NCBI GenBank assembly: GCA_016214995.1
Contig: JACRML010000038.1
Coordinates: 1-37,698 of the forward strand
Length of the DNA stretch: 37,698 nucleotides
Reading direction: 5' to 3'
Source: Deltaproteobacteria bacterium
GTDB taxonomy: Bacteria > Desulfobacterota > GWC2-55-46 > UBA9637
Under the pieces are notes generated by a model. The model did not search any database and was not told where the DNA came from. It saw only the letters and a program-made list of their open reading frames with translations. The position numbers were made by a program, and so were the translations under genes. Below, piece by piece: positions 9,491 to 19,035 of the stretch; positions within the stretch are counted from its first letter, which is position 1, and the number at the start of each line of letters is the position of its first letter.

Positions 9491-10654
9491 TTATAGTTTT
9501 GCTGCTTTCTTCAATGTCGCTGCCTTATCTGTTTTTTCCCATGTGAATTCGGGCTCATTTCTGCCGAAATGGCCATTAGCAGCGGTTTTTCTGTAGATAG
9601 GTCGTAGCAGGTCCAGCGTTTTTATTATATCCGCAGGCTTCATCTTGAAATTTTCTTTTATAAGCTCTGAAATCTTTTCAGGTGCAATCTTTTCTGTGCC
9701 GAATGTATCAACCATTACAGATACCGGCTCAGCAATGCCTATTGCATATGCTAGTTGCACCTCACATTCATCTGCAAGGCCTGCTGCAACCACATTCTTT
9801 GCAACATACCTTGCCATATATGAGGCAGACCTGTCCACCTTTGACGGGTCTTTGCCTGAAAATGCTCCGCCGCCATGGCTTCCGTGGCCGCCGTATGTAT
9901 CAACTATTATCTTTCTTCCTGTTAACCCGCAGTCACCCTGAGGGCCGCCTACAACAAACCTTCCTGTGGGGTTTATATAATACTTTGTATTTTTATCCAA
10001 GAACTCTGCCGGGATAACCTTTTTTACAACCTCTTCAATTATAGCCTCTCTCAGTTTTTTATTATCAACATCAGGCGAATGCTGGCTTGAAACAACAACC
10101 GTATCAACTTTTACAGGCCTGTTATTAATATATTGTATTGTAACCTGAGACTTTCCATCAGGTCTCAAGAATTTTAAAACACCTTTTTTTCTTACCTCTG
10201 CTAACTTTTGTGTGATTTTGTGTGCAAAGTGTATCGGCATAGGCATCAATTCAGGCGTATGATTGCATGCATAGCCAAACATAAGCCCCTGGTCTCCAGC
10301 CCCTTGCTCCTTGCCTTCGGTAGTATCAACGCCCATTGCAATATCAGGCGACTGTTTATCCAGTGTTACCATAACAGCACAGGTATGTGCATCAAAACCC
10401 ATGCTGGCATCGGTGTAACCTATATCCCTGATAGTATTTCTTACAATATCAGGGTAGTTTAACTGAGCCTTTGTGGTTATTTCTCCTGCTACAAGTGCCA
10501 GACCTGTTGTGACGAGCGTCTCACAAGCTACCCTGCTCTTTGGGTCTTGTGAGAGTATCGCATCCAGAACAGAATCAGATATCTGATCAGCAACCTTGTC
10601 AGGATGTCCCTCGGTAACAGATTCTGATGTAAAAAGGTAGTTCTTAATTCCCAT
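9491..10654 (-). CDS. metK: S-adenosylmethionine synthetase
   Basis: The 387-residue enzyme makes S-adenosylmethionine from methionine and ATP, as a cytosolic homotetramer. Diagnostic motifs are [19 protein letters not shown] at the N-terminus, the MetK signature [12 protein letters not shown] (about 116-127) and the P-loop-like [16 protein letters not shown] near residue 260. Length is typical of the family. An ideal AAAGGAGG site lies about 9 bases before the ATG. A good minus-strand promoter with nested palindromes lies 45-75 bp upstream. It is followed by ahcY, which recycles the product of SAM-dependent methylation. Confidence 0.97.
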   Translation of the reverse strand: MGIKNYLFTSESVTEGHPDKVADQISDSVLDAILSQDPKSRVACETLVTTGLALVAGEITTKAQLNYPDIVRNTIRDIGYTDASMGFDAHTCAVMVTLDKQSPDIAMGVDTTEGKEQGAGDQGLMFGYACNHTPELMPMPIHFAHKITQKLAEVRKKGVLKFLRPDGKSQVTIQYINNRPVKVDTVVVSSQHSPDVDNKKLREAIIEEVVKKVIPAEFLDKNTKYYINPTGRFVVGGPQGDCGLTGRKIIVDTYGGHGSHGGGAFSGKDPSKVDRSASYMARYVAKNVVAAGLADECEVQLAYAIGIAEPVSVMVDTFGTEKIAPEKISELIKENFKMKPADIIKTLDLLRPIYRKTAANGHFGRNEPEFTWEKTDKAATLKKAAKL

Positions 10655-10668
10655 AAATAATAACCTCC

Positions 10669-10727
10669 TTTATCTTTACTGAAAAATTTGAAATGTAAAG
10701 ATAAACATCTTTTATATAAGATGTCAA
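10669..10727 (-). promoter_or_regulatory. metK promoter with two nested inverted repeats (putative operator)
   Basis: On the minus strand, TTGACA (10727-10722) and TTATCT (10704-10699) are separated by 17 bp, a good sigma-70 promoter. The spacer coincides with a perfect dyad ACATCTT-N6-AAGATGT (10705-10724). A second perfect dyad with 11-bp arms (10669-10679 and 10695-10705) covers the -10 region and the sequence right before the ribosome-binding site. A repressor such as an S-adenosylhomocysteine-responsive SahR-type protein would fit, but this is inference. No SAM-I, SAM-II or SAH riboswitch pattern is seen. Confidence 0.65.
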
Positions 10728-10997
10728 TAAAATTAAGTTTTTAAAAATTAACTTTGAAAAATTAAGTTGACACGGATAGAAGCAGTTGACAAACCATTAG
10801 AACATAGTGTAGCCTATAATTCTCTTGAAGGCAATTTATGCACCATATTAGGCATTGTTAATCTTAATGGCCTGATATTAAGGAAAGTTCAGGAAATTGC
10901 GTCTTAAGTTTTTCAAAATGAATATAAAAAATAAAATCCTGTAAAAGCAGAATGGCAAATATTTCTTAAAATACATTATATTTGGAGGTCTAGCGGA
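10728..10997 (+). other. Divergent intergenic region between metK and rpe
   Basis: About 270 bp of AT-rich sequence without a credible gene. It contains TTGACA at 10786-10791 and TATAAT at 10815-10820, but 23 bp apart, which is too far for one promoter. A GGAGG site (10984-10988) belongs to rpe. Confidence 0.4.
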
Positions 10998-11654
10998 GTG
11001 AAGAAGATTGCACCGTCTATACTATCTGCTGATTTTACAAAACTTGCAAAAGAAATAAGGGCTGTTGAGGATGCAAAGGCAGATTATATACATATAGATG
11101 TAATGGACGGTCACTTCGTGCCTAATATAACAGTTGGGCCGTTTATTGTAGAGGCGGCAAGAAAGGCAACAAGGCTGCCTCTTGATGTCCACCTGATGAT
11201 AGAAAACCCTGATAAGTTTATTCCTGATTTTGCAAAGGCAGGTAGCGATATAATTACTGTTCATGCAGAGGCATGCAAACATATGCATAGGACTATCCAG
11301 TATATAAAGGAACAAGGGATACGGGCGGGTGTATCCTTAAATCCTACAACCCCCTTACATGTACTTGACCATATACTGGGAGATGTTGATATGGTATTGA
11401 TTATGACCGTAAATCCAGGTTTCAGCGGCCAGAGTTTTATAAATTCATGCCTTCCAAAGATAGAGCGTCTTCGGAAGATGCTCGACGAAGGCAATTACAG
11501 GGCAGAGCTTGAGGTTGACGGCGGAATAAAGGTTTCCAACATAAGTGCGGCAGCAAAGGCAGGGGCAGATGTATTTGTTGCAGGGTCTGCCATATTTGGA
11601 AGCGATAATTACAAAAAGACCATATCGGCGATGAGACAGGAAATGGGAGCGTAA
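10998..11654 (+). CDS. rpe: Ribulose-phosphate 3-epimerase
   Basis: The 218-residue TIM-barrel enzyme interconverts ribulose-5-phosphate and xylulose-5-phosphate in the pentose phosphate or Calvin pathway. Family motifs are in order: [45 protein letters not shown] and LEVDGGI followed by AGSAIFG. The metal ligands expected in the family (His and Asp of HIDVMDG, His of DVHLM, Asp of VDGG) are all present. The start is GTG, supported by GGAGG 9 bases upstream. It is a single gene on the + strand, flanked by minus-strand genes, so it probably has its own promoter in the divergent region. Confidence 0.96.
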   Translation: MKKIAPSILSADFTKLAKEIRAVEDAKADYIHIDVMDGHFVPNITVGPFIVEAARKATRLPLDVHLMIENPDKFIPDFAKAGSDIITVHAEACKHMHRTIQYIKEQGIRAGVSLNPTTPLHVLDHILGDVDMVLIMTVNPGFSGQSFINSCLPKIERLRKMLDEGNYRAELEVDGGIKVSNISAAAKAGADVFVAGSAIFGSDNYKKTISAMRQEMGA

Positions 11655-11657
11655 GAT

Positions 11658-11747
11658 AATTGCAAATTGAAGAATGCAAAATGCAGATTTTTGAAGAAAA
11701 GATTGTAAAATTTTAAATTTGCAAGTTGAAATTTTCAATCTGCATTA
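11658..11747. repeat. AT-rich word-repeat hairpin after rpe
   Basis: Words such as TTGCAAATTGAA, GAATGCAAAATGCAGATT on the left are answered by AAATTTGCAAGTTGAAATTTTCAATCTGCATT on the right in two parts. It lies between the convergent rpe and slp-like genes. Confidence 0.65.
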
Positions 11748-11753
11748 AATATT

Positions 11754-12269
11754 TTAGAAGGTTGTCCCTACGCTTATGCCTATGTGGATACTAGGGCCTT
11801 CGGATGGTTTCCATAAATAAAGCTCTTTTGGCGATATAAGAGGATAGTGGTAATTAGTTTCACCAAGCGGTTTTGTTTCAGAACCAACTATTTCCCCGGC
11901 TATTGTTATTAGCCGGCCTGGACTGTAGATGGCAGGGTCTTTGAATTCTTTAAGGAGTATTATAAATCTGCCTTTTGAGGCCTCTGGGTTTGTAGGCATA
12001 TTTCTTTTGTTCAATGGTTGTTGAATGACCTCTATCAGCGTTTTATCCGGCATATTTATGGTTTTGAGGATTGTTCCGCCGAGAAGGACAGCCGTGCCTT
12101 TATAGGGATATGGATTTTTCAGGACTTGTTCAAAGGTAATTGTTCGGTCAACTGCTTTTAAGAACTCTGGAGAGATAACAGGGGTGCAGGCATTGACTAC
12201 AGTCAAGAGTGAGCAGTGAGCAGTTAAGAGTAAAAATCTTTTAAATTTTTGTAGTGATTTATGCTTCAT
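11754..12269 (-). CDS. Slp-family outer-membrane lipoprotein
   Basis: The 171-residue precursor has a lipoprotein signal (KFKRFLLLTAHCSLLTVVNAC) with the lipobox Cys at residue 28; the VNA-C match is weak but acceptable. The mature part follows the Slp (starvation-inducible lipoprotein) pattern: an initial CTPVISPEFLKAVD, then FEQVLKNPYPYKGTAVLLGGTI, EVIQQPLN, GRFIILLKEFKDPAIYSPGRLITIAGEIVG and YPLISPKELYLW. Slp proteins sit on the inner face of the outer membrane; their function is poorly known. The hydrophobic core of the signal peptide is encoded by repeat words (AGAGTGAGCAGTGAGCAGTT on the + strand, 12206-12225), the same type that makes the intergenic hairpins. Confidence 0.85.
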   Translation of the reverse strand: MKHKSLQKFKRFLLLTAHCSLLTVVNACTPVISPEFLKAVDRTITFEQVLKNPYPYKGTAVLLGGTILKTINMPDKTLIEVIQQPLNKRNMPTNPEASKGRFIILLKEFKDPAIYSPGRLITIAGEIVGSETKPLGETNYHYPLISPKELYLWKPSEGPSIHIGISVGTTF

Positions 12270-12318
12270 AGCTTTATAATATTTTTACTACCCACTATTT
12301 ACTTGTCACTGTATTTAT

Positions 12319-12395
<77 letters not shown>

Positions 12396-12770
12396 ATAAA
12401 ACTAAAGAGTTGTTGTTTAACTTGTAATTCTCCGCGGTTTTGTCATCAGGTTTTCATATTTCCGTCATTTCGCACTTGTCTGCCCTAGAAACCTTCAATC
12501 GGGGAATGTGGAATTCAATTCTCTTAATAGTTACCTGCTTTCGCGGGGATGATGACATATGACTAAAGTTGTTTTGATTCCGATACCCTTTGGTCTCTGC
12601 CGCAGTGTGGTTCATTATAACATAGCTGACCGGTTTTATCTAACGTAAGTATATTTCACGGGCAGAAACAGAATAATGCAGTTACGCTCAAAGTGACAGG
12701 ATGCCAGTTTGTATTAATTTTACAGATGCATTAATACAGAGATGTTGGTTTGCCACTGCCTACAATACAC
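12396..12770. other. Gene-free region upstream of pilB
   Basis: No open frame of note. It holds a decayed REP-like stretch (about 12460-12560, including CCTGCTTTCGCGGGGATGA). It also holds a perfect dyad TGTATTAAT-N11-ATTAATACA (12710-12738) some 30 bp upstream of the pilB promoter, a possible operator. No RNA gene recognised. Confidence 0.5.
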
Positions 12771-12800
12771 TTGACAACTTTAATCGTTTTCTAATAAGAT
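12771..12800 (+). promoter_or_regulatory. Probable sigma-70 promoter of the pilB operon
   Basis: TTGACA (12771-12776) is followed after 18 bp by TAAGAT (12795-12800). It lies about 110 bp before the pilB start with no other gene between. The -35 is perfect and the -10 matches at four of six positions. Confidence 0.5.
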
Positions 12801-12910
12801 TGCAACATTCTATTGCATCTATTTTAATTGTAAATGACATATTTGGGAAGACTAAAATTTGAGAAGGTTAAAAGAAAAAGGTATGAACTATAACATGAAA
12901 TTCATGGGGC

Positions 12911-14623
12911 ATGGCATCTATGGTTGACAGACTTGGCGAGCTCTTGGTTAGAGAAAAACTGATAACCGCTGAACAGCTTAAAAAGGCCGTAGAGGAGCAA
13001 CGTTCGTCAGGTGGACGGCTTGGGTATAATCTTTCCAAGCTGGGTTATATAAATGATAAAGACCTCACGACGTTTTTAAGCAGACAGTACGGCATACCTT
13101 CAGTAGACCTTGCCACCACAGAGGTAGACCCCGAAGTAATGAAACTCATACCAGAGGATGTTGCCAATAAGTATCAGGTCATTCCGATTAGCAGGACAGG
13201 TTCTACATTAGTAATAGCTATGGCTGATCCATTCAACATCTTTGCTATAGACGATATAAAGTTTCTCACAGGATACAATGTTGAATCTGTGATTGCCTCT
13301 GAGGCTTCCATAAAGACTGCTATAGAAAAGCATTATGCATCACAAGAGGCAGAAATGGATATTGGCGATGTCATGACAGAATTTGATGAAAGCGAGATGG
13401 AGGTTCTTCATGAGGAGGAAGAGGTCGATGTATCTGATCTTAAGAAAGCTGTTGAAGATGCGCCAGTTGTCAAATTGGTAAACATTATTTTGACCGATGC
13501 AATCAAGAGGGGGGCGAGCGACATCCATGTAGAGCCGTATGAAAAGTCATTCAGGGTTAGATACAGAGTTGACGGTGTTCTTTCAGAGGTTATGAAGCCG
13601 CCCATGAAACTTAAGAATGCCATTGTGTCCAGAATGAAGATTATGTCTAATCTTGATATTGCGGAAAGACGGCTTCCGCAAGACGGAAGGATAAAAATGA
13701 AGCTCGGCAAAGATAAGGAGATGGATTACCGCGTCTCTGTCCTGCCGACGCTTTTTGGCGAGAAGGTTGTTATGAGGCTTTTGGATAAATCCAACCTTCA
13801 GCTTGACATGACAAAGCTTGGATTTGAAGAAAAGGCATTGAAGGATTTTAAAGACGCTATTGAAAAACCGTGGGGTATGGTTCTTGTTACAGGCCCGACA
13901 GGAAGCGGCAAGACAACAACGCTTTATTCAGCGCTTTCGGAATTGAATAAGGTTTCTGACAATATCTCTACTGCTGAAGACCCTGTAGAATTCAATCTCG
14001 CAGGCATAAACCAGGTTCAGATGCATGAGGCAATCGGTTTGAATTTTGCCAGTACGCTACGGTCATTCCTGAGACAGGATCCGGATATAATAATGGTGGG
14101 AGAGATAAGGGATTTCGAAACAGCCGAGATAGCTGTTAAGGCAGCTCTTACAGGCCATCTGGTTCTTTCTACATTGCATACGAATGATGCCCCGTCTACA
14201 GTAAACAGGCTCTTAAACATGGGCATAGAACCATTTCTTATTTCTTCAGCTACAAATCTTATTTTGGCTCAGAGACTTGCCAGAAAGATATGCAAAGATT
14301 GTAAGGAAGAAGCGCATACGTTACCGCAGGCATTGATAGATATTGGCGTTGCTCCTGAAGAGGCAAAGTCTTTCAAATGTTTTCATGGCAAGGGCTGTGC
14401 AACATGTGGCGGCAGCGGCTATAAAGGAAGGATAGCGCTTTACGAAGTTATGCCGTTTACAGACGGCCTAAAGGAGCTTGTGCTTAATGGCGCATCTTCT
14501 GCTGAATTGAAGAGGGGCGCTATAAAGGAAGGTATGAAAACCTTAAGGATGAGCGGGGTTACAAAGATGAAGGAAGGCGTAACCACGATAGAGGAAGTGG
14601 TAAGGGCAACAATGGCGGATTAG
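12911..14623 (+). CDS. pilB: Type IV pilus extension ATPase PilB
   Basis: The 570-residue hexameric ATPase powers pilin polymerisation at the cytoplasmic face. The N-terminal T2SSE/MshEN domain (about 5-145) is followed by an acidic linker (150-175) and the secretion-ATPase core. Motifs are Walker A GPTGSGKTT (328-336), the Asp box, Walker B IIMVGEIRD (393-401), the His box LVLSTLHTNDAPST, and a zinc-binding C-terminal tetracysteine (C461/C464 and C496/C499), which separates PilB from PilT. It is first in the pil gene order here. No clear Shine-Dalgarno lies before the chosen ATG; an in-frame ATG 9 bases later is an alternative. Confidence 0.97.
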   Translation: MASMVDRLGELLVREKLITAEQLKKAVEEQRSSGGRLGYNLSKLGYINDKDLTTFLSRQYGIPSVDLATTEVDPEVMKLIPEDVANKYQVIPISRTGSTLVIAMADPFNIFAIDDIKFLTGYNVESVIASEASIKTAIEKHYASQEAEMDIGDVMTEFDESEMEVLHEEEEVDVSDLKKAVEDAPVVKLVNIILTDAIKRGASDIHVEPYEKSFRVRYRVDGVLSEVMKPPMKLKNAIVSRMKIMSNLDIAERRLPQDGRIKMKLGKDKEMDYRVSVLPTLFGEKVVMRLLDKSNLQLDMTKLGFEEKALKDFKDAIEKPWGMVLVTGPTGSGKTTTLYSALSELNKVSDNISTAEDPVEFNLAGINQVQMHEAIGLNFASTLRSFLRQDPDIIMVGEIRDFETAEIAVKAALTGHLVLSTLHTNDAPSTVNRLLNMGIEPFLISSATNLILAQRLARKICKDCKEEAHTLPQALIDIGVAPEEAKSFKCFHGKGCATCGGSGYKGRIALYEVMPFTDGLKELVLNGASSAELKRGAIKEGMKTLRMSGVTKMKEGVTTIEEVVRATMAD

Positions 14624-14713
14624 TTAGAGATTGGTTGATTAGAGATTAGTTGATTGGAGATTAGAAAAACTAATTCACTGATTCGCTAATTCTCCAATTC
14701 TCTAATTCGCTAG
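14622..14713. repeat. Word-repeat hairpin between pilB and pilT
   Basis: The left arm repeats TTAGAGATTGGTTGATTAGAG-type words. The right arm repeats CTAATTCACTG/ATTCGCTAATTCTCC/CTAATTCG words, complementary in bulk. The same words (ctaattctcc, ctaattcgc) reappear on both sides of the four-helix gene at 18.9-19.45 kb. Confidence 0.8.
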
Positions 14714-14727
14714 AATAAGGAGATATA

Positions 14728-15849
14728 ATGGAAGCAACGACAGAACAAAGAAAAGGGCCAGCCCTTCAGGACCTTCTGAAGCATATGATAGATAAAAACG
14801 GTTCTGACCTGCATATAACATCAGGCTCACCGCCGAGAATAAGGGTGTATGGCAAGCTCTTGCCGCTGGATCTTCCGCCTTTGACTCCTGTTGATACTAA
14901 ACAGATGACATACAGTATTCTGACCGATGCCCAAAAACATAAATTTGAAGAGGAAAACGAGCTGGATTTTTCATTTGGCATAAAGGGCGTAAGCAGATTC
15001 AGAGGCAATCTGTTTGTTCAAAGGGGGGGAACAGCGGGAGTCTTTAGAACCATACCTTTTCAGATAAAGACATTTAGCGAACTCGGCCTTCCGCCTGTTA
15101 TAGAAGAGCTTTCAAAGAAACCAAGGGGGCTTGTTTTGGTAACAGGCCCTACAGGCAGCGGTAAATCCACAACCCTTGCCTCTATGGTAAACAGGATAAA
15201 TGAAGAAAGAGAAGATCATATTATAACAATAGAAGACCCTATTGAATATTTGCATCAATCCAAAAAGGCTCTCGTAAACCAAAGAGAGGTTGGCGCAGAC
15301 ACCATGAGCTTCAAAAAGGCGTTGAAGCACGTGTTAAGACAAGACCCTGATGTTGTTCTGCTTGGCGAGTTGCGCGATATGGAGACCATAGAAATAGCCC
15401 TGACAGTTGCAGAGACCGGACACATGTGTTTTGCCACACTACATACCAATTCCTGCGTTCAGACCATAAACAGGGTTGTTGATGTATTTCCGGCGCATCA
15501 GCAGCCTCAGATAAGGGCGCAGCTTTCTTTTGTCCTTGAAGGGGTTATGTCGCAACTCCTGATACCAACAGCGGATGGCAAAGGAAGGGTGATGGCCTTG
15601 GAGATAATGGTTCCAAACGCCGCAATAAGAAATCTTATAAGAGAGGACAAGGTTCATCAGATATATTCACAGATGCAGGTAGGGCAGGCCAAATTTGGCA
15701 TGCAGACCATGAACCAGAGTCTTTTGCAGCTTTATCAAAGGAGGCTGATTTCACTTGATGATACTATTGGCAGGAGTTCGGACCCGGATGAGTTGAGGCA
15801 GATGATGACCAATGCAGGTATCACGAGACCTGGCGGGATGATAAGATAG
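14728..15849 (+). CDS. pilT: Type IV pilus retraction ATPase PilT
   Basis: The 373-residue ATPase drives pilus disassembly and twitching. The N-terminal PAS-like domain (about 10-110, SDLHITSGSPPRIRVYG) is followed by the RecA-like core with Walker A GPTGSGKST (140-148), Walker B VVLLGELRD (209-217) and the PilT signature AIRNLIRE (299-306) needed for retraction. It lacks the zinc tetracysteine of PilB, as expected. A good AAGGAG site lies 5 bases before the ATG. It sits between pilB and pilC in the same orientation, separated from each by word-repeat hairpins. Confidence 0.97.
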   Translation: MEATTEQRKGPALQDLLKHMIDKNGSDLHITSGSPPRIRVYGKLLPLDLPPLTPVDTKQMTYSILTDAQKHKFEEENELDFSFGIKGVSRFRGNLFVQRGGTAGVFRTIPFQIKTFSELGLPPVIEELSKKPRGLVLVTGPTGSGKSTTLASMVNRINEEREDHIITIEDPIEYLHQSKKALVNQREVGADTMSFKKALKHVLRQDPDVVLLGELRDMETIEIALTVAETGHMCFATLHTNSCVQTINRVVDVFPAHQQPQIRAQLSFVLEGVMSQLLIPTADGKGRVMALEIMVPNAAIRNLIREDKVHQIYSQMQVGQAKFGMQTMNQSLLQLYQRRLISLDDTIGRSSDPDELRQMMTNAGITRPGGMIR

Positions 15850-15900
15850 AGATAAAAATTACAAATTACAAATTCCCAATTTCTAATTCCTGATTTTCAC
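15850..15900. repeat. Short word-repeat between pilT and pilC
   Basis: AT-rich words (ATTACAAATTACAAATTCCC then AATTTCTAATTCCTGATTTT) of the same family as the other junction repeats; pairing between halves is weaker than elsewhere. Confidence 0.5.
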
Positions 15901-15919
15901 AGTGGAGCGGAGGGACAAA

Positions 15920-17137
15920 GTGCCCATATTTACTTACGAAGGAAAAACTTTAAGCGGTGAGCCAAGAAAAGGCGAGATAGAGGCTGCGAGCCTGGCTGTT
16001 GCTACTACTGCCCTTAGAAGGCAGCAGATAATAACAAGCAAGCTTTCGGAAAAGAAGACAGGTGCTTTTAGTTTTAAAATACCAGGTCTTGGCGGCAAGG
16101 TAACAACCAAGGAAATAGTTATCTTTACGCGGCAATTTGCCACGATGATAGACGCAGGTCTTCCTCTCGTGCAGTGCCTTGACATACTTTCAGGCCAGCA
16201 GCAGAATCAATTATTCAAAACCACGCTAACAGAAATTAAAAAGAGTGTTGAAGGAGGTTCAACGTTTGCGGATGCCCTCCGTAAACATCCAAAGATATTT
16301 GACGACCTTTATGTTAATCTGGTTGCAGCGGGTGAGGTGGGCGGTATTTTGGATACTATATTAAACAGGCTTGCCGGTTTCATGGAAAAAGCAGAAAAAT
16401 TGAAGGGCAAGGTTAAAGGCGCTCTTACTTATCCTGCGGTTATTTGTATAATTGCCGGTATAGTGGTGGCTGTTTTACTCCTTTATGTTGTTCCAATCTT
16501 TCAGGGTATGTTTAAAGATTTTGGCAGCGCCCTTCCAGCGCCTACGCAGGTTGTTGTCAACTTGAGTGAAGGGTTAAAAAAATATTGGTGGGTATTTGGG
16601 GCGATAATTGCCGGTTTGGCAGTAGCCTATAAATGGTTTTATAGCACACCTAAAGGCAAGGCAATAATAGACGACATTATGTTAAAGCTTCCTGTCTTTG
16701 GTGACCTTTTGAGAAAGACTGCTGTTGCAAGATTTACAAGGACAATGGCTACTATGATGGCCAGCGGTGTGCCCATACTTGATGCGCTTGAGATAGTTGC
16801 AAAGACAGCCGGTAATAAGACAATAGAGGCAGCAATAATGAAAACAAGAACAGCACTCAGCCAAGGCAAGACATTGGCTGAACCTTTAGCCGAAACAAAG
16901 GTTTTCCCTTCAATGGTTGTTCAGATGATAGCGGTTGGCGAGTCCACAGGTGCATTAGATGCAATGCTCAGCAAGATAGCAGATTTTTATGAAGAAGAGG
17001 TTGACCAGGCCGTGGACACCCTGATGTCCCTTATAGAGCCATTACTTATGGCCTTCCTCGGTGTTGTTGTTGGAGGTCTTGTTATTACCATGTACCTGCC
17101 GATATTCAAGCTTGCCGGTGCAGTAGGAGGAGGCTAA
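15920..17137 (+). CDS. pilC: Type IV pilus inner-membrane platform protein PilC
   Basis: The chosen GTG at 15920 gives 405 residues beginning MPIFTYEGKTLSG, the usual PilC start, with GGAGGG 5 bases upstream; an in-frame GTG at 15902 would add six residues. Two T2SSF domains are visible (about 65-190 and 265-390), with membrane segments at about 165-190, 215-235 and 370-395. Conserved pieces include FTRQFATMIDAGLPLVQCL and its second-domain copy FTRTMATMMASGVPILDAL, plus GESTGALDAML. PilC couples the PilB and PilT motors to the growing pilus. Confidence 0.95.
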   Translation: MPIFTYEGKTLSGEPRKGEIEAASLAVATTALRRQQIITSKLSEKKTGAFSFKIPGLGGKVTTKEIVIFTRQFATMIDAGLPLVQCLDILSGQQQNQLFKTTLTEIKKSVEGGSTFADALRKHPKIFDDLYVNLVAAGEVGGILDTILNRLAGFMEKAEKLKGKVKGALTYPAVICIIAGIVVAVLLLYVVPIFQGMFKDFGSALPAPTQVVVNLSEGLKKYWWVFGAIIAGLAVAYKWFYSTPKGKAIIDDIMLKLPVFGDLLRKTAVARFTRTMATMMASGVPILDALEIVAKTAGNKTIEAAIMKTRTALSQGKTLAEPLAETKVFPSMVVQMIAVGESTGALDAMLSKIADFYEEEVDQAVDTLMSLIEPLLMAFLGVVVGGLVITMYLPIFKLAGAVGGG

Positions 17138-17139
17138 AA

Positions 17140-17229
17140 ACAGTAGGCAGTAAGCAGTAGGGAGTAGACAGTCAAAGAATAAAATCTTTGTCTCCATACT
17201 CCTTACTTCATACTGCTTACTATTTTAAC
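17140..17229. repeat. Word-repeat hairpin between pilC and pilS
   Basis: Left arm: CAGTAGGCAGTAAGCAGTAGGG and AGTAGACAGT words. Right arm: CTCCATACTCCTTACTTCAT and ACTGCTTACTATT. The centre is AAAGAATAAAATCTTT. The open frame of pilS runs back through the right arm, but this part is probably not translated. Confidence 0.78.
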
Positions 17230-17232
17230 TCA

Positions 17233-18930
17233 ATGCCCACCCAACCCAGTTTACATCCTGTATTAATGACCAGACTTAAATGGCTGATGGTCTTCAGGGT
17301 GGCTCTGGTCATTATATTTCTTGGGACCTCCATCTGGTTTCAATTCAGACAAACGCCACCGTTACAGTCCAGCCTCTACCCAATATACGCAATTGTAATA
17401 ATTACCTGCCTGCTGACTATCCTGTATGCAGCTATATTCAGATGGGTTAAAGATGTAAGCTTATTTGCATATCTCCAGATATTCGGCGATATATTTCTTG
17501 TTACTGCCACAGTATATGTGACCGGTGGAATAGAAAGCCTATTATCCTTCCTCTATTTTTTATCTATCATAAGCGCCAGCATTCTGCTTAACCGCAGAGG
17601 CGGGTTTTACGCTGCATCTGCCAGCAGTATCGCCTACGGGCTTTTGGTGAACCTTGATTTTTACAAGGTGCTTCCTACAAGATATAAGGTAATATTGGTT
17701 GGCGGCGGATATGACAAAGGGGACATACTGGCTACCGTAATGCTGAACATCATAGGTTTTTTTACAGTTGCATTCCTGACAGGTTACCTTGCAGAAAGGA
17801 CAGTAATAGTAGAGAAGGAGCTTGAAGAAAAGAAGATTGACTTAAAAAAACTTGAAACCCTTAATAAATATATTGTAGAAAATATAAACAGCGGAATACT
17901 TACCATAGATGCCAATGCAAGGATAACATCTTTTAATAAGGCGGCGCAAAGGATTACTGGTTATAATCTTGGTGAAATATATGAACAGGCAATTGACATG
18001 GTTTTCCCAGATTTAATGAAGACTCAAGGCTATTCTATTTCTTCTCATGGGGAGGAATCTTCATATTTCAGAATAGATAAACCTTTCAAAAAAAAGGATG
18101 GGAAAGAGATATTTTTAGGCCTTGCAATATCACCGATGAGGGATGGCGGCCACATTGTAATATTTCAAGATTTAACAAGAATTAAAGATATGGAAGAACA
18201 ACTTCGTAGGGTGGACAGGCTTCGTGCCCTTGGTGAGCTTGTAGCAGGCATGTCCCATGAGGTCAGGAATCCTCTGGCATCAATAAGCGGGTCCGTCCAG
18301 GTTTTAAAAGATAGTTTAATGCTGGATGGAGATAATAAGCATCTTATGGAAATTATTATAAGGGAGACAGACAGGTTAAATGCCCTGGTTACAGACTTTC
18401 TCATATTTGCAAGACCAGCGGCAAAGATGGTGGAAATAGATGTGCAGGATATTATCCATGAGACTATAAATATGTTTCGGAACAGCCCTGAATCCAAGGG
18501 TATTGATATTCAGGCGGAGTTAGACGGCAAACTTGTCATAAAGGGTGACAGCCGCCAGCTCAAGCAGGTATTCTGGAATCTGCTTTTAAATGCCAGCCAT
18601 GCAATGCCAAATGGGGGAAGGCTGGAAATCAGGGGGTTAAAGGTCAAGGAGTCAAGGGGTCAAGAAACTTACTTGAACCCTGGAACCCAGGAACCCTTGA
18701 ATCCTGATTTTATTGAGATAACTATCTTAGACACAGGAGCCGGTATCCCATCAGATATAATAGAAAAGATATTCGACCCATTTTTTACAACAAAGGATTC
18801 CGGTACAGGACTTGGTCTTGCTGTAGTTCACAGAATTATAGAAAGTCATAAGGGGAAAATAGAAGTAAAAAGTAAAGAAGGCGAAGGGACAATTTTTAAG
18901 ATAATATTGCCGATGACAAAGGAAAGCTAA
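17233..18930 (+). CDS. pilS: Pilus two-component sensor histidine kinase PilS
   Basis: From the ATG at 17233 the protein has 565 residues; ATG 17266 is an equally possible start, and neither has a clear Shine-Dalgarno. Six membrane segments (about 15-190) are followed by a PAS domain (about 215-320), a HisKA domain with the phosphoacceptor His in [12 protein letters not shown] (about H342) and a HATPase domain (N box [11 protein letters not shown]1 DTGAGIP, DPFFTTK, G2 GTGLGLAVV). It phosphorylates PilR, which activates pilA at its sigma-54 promoter. Odd: about 23 residues between two ATPase strands ([20 protein letters not shown] and neighbours) are encoded by a word-repeat hairpin at 18631-18706, an apparent in-frame insertion. 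A four-helix-bundle gene separates it from pilR. Confidence 0.93.
   Translation: MPTQPSLHPVLMTRLKWLMVFRVALVIIFLGTSIWFQFRQTPPLQSSLYPIYAIVIITCLLTILYAAIFRWVKDVSLFAYLQIFGDIFLVTATVYVTGGIESLLSFLYFLSIISASILLNRRGGFYAASASSIAYGLLVNLDFYKVLPTRYKVILVGGGYDKGDILATVMLNIIGFFTVAFLTGYLAERTVIVEKELEEKKIDLKKLETLNKYIVENINSGILTIDANARITSFNKAAQRITGYNLGEIYEQAIDMVFPDLMKTQGYSISSHGEESSYFRIDKPFKKKDGKEIFLGLAISPMRDGGHIVIFQDLTRIKDMEEQLRRVDRLRALGELVAGMSHEVRNPLASISGSVQVLKDSLMLDGDNKHLMEIIIRETDRLNALVTDFLIFARPAAKMVEIDVQDIIHETINMFRNSPESKGIDIQAELDGKLVIKGDSRQLKQVFWNLLLNASHAMPNGGRLEIRGLKVKESRGQETYLNPGTQEPLNPDFIEITILDTGAGIPSDIIEKIFDPFFTTKDSGTGLGLAVVHRIIESHKGKIEVKSKEGEGTIFKIILPMTKES
18631..18706. repeat. Word-repeat hairpin inside the pilS coding sequence
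   Basis: Left arm words GGTCAAGGAGTCAAGGGGTC are answered by ACTTGAACCC/TGGAACCCAGGAACCC/TTGAATCC. The element stays in frame and encodes an extra loop between strands of the ATPase domain. Confidence 0.75.
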
Positions 18931-19032
18931 TTAGCGAATTAGAGATTGGAGAATTGGAGAATGAGAGATTAGTTTTTACTAATTCTCTAATCTCTAATCA
19001 ACTAATTCTAAACCTAATTCGCCAGTCAACTA
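18931..19032. repeat. Word-repeat hairpin upstream of the four-helix gene
   Basis: Left arm: TTAGCGAATTAGAGATTGG and GAATTGGAGAATGAGAG words. Right arm: ACTAATTCTCTAATCTC and CAACTAATTCTAAACC words. It contains a 23-bp stretch (18987-19009) that is repeated exactly at 19415-19437 on the other side of the gene. Confidence 0.82.
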
Positions 19033-19035
19033 ACT

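Noticed and set aside
10786..10820. Promoter for rpe from TTGACA and TATAAT
   Set aside because: The boxes are 23 bp apart, too far for a sigma-70 promoter, and no better pair was found.
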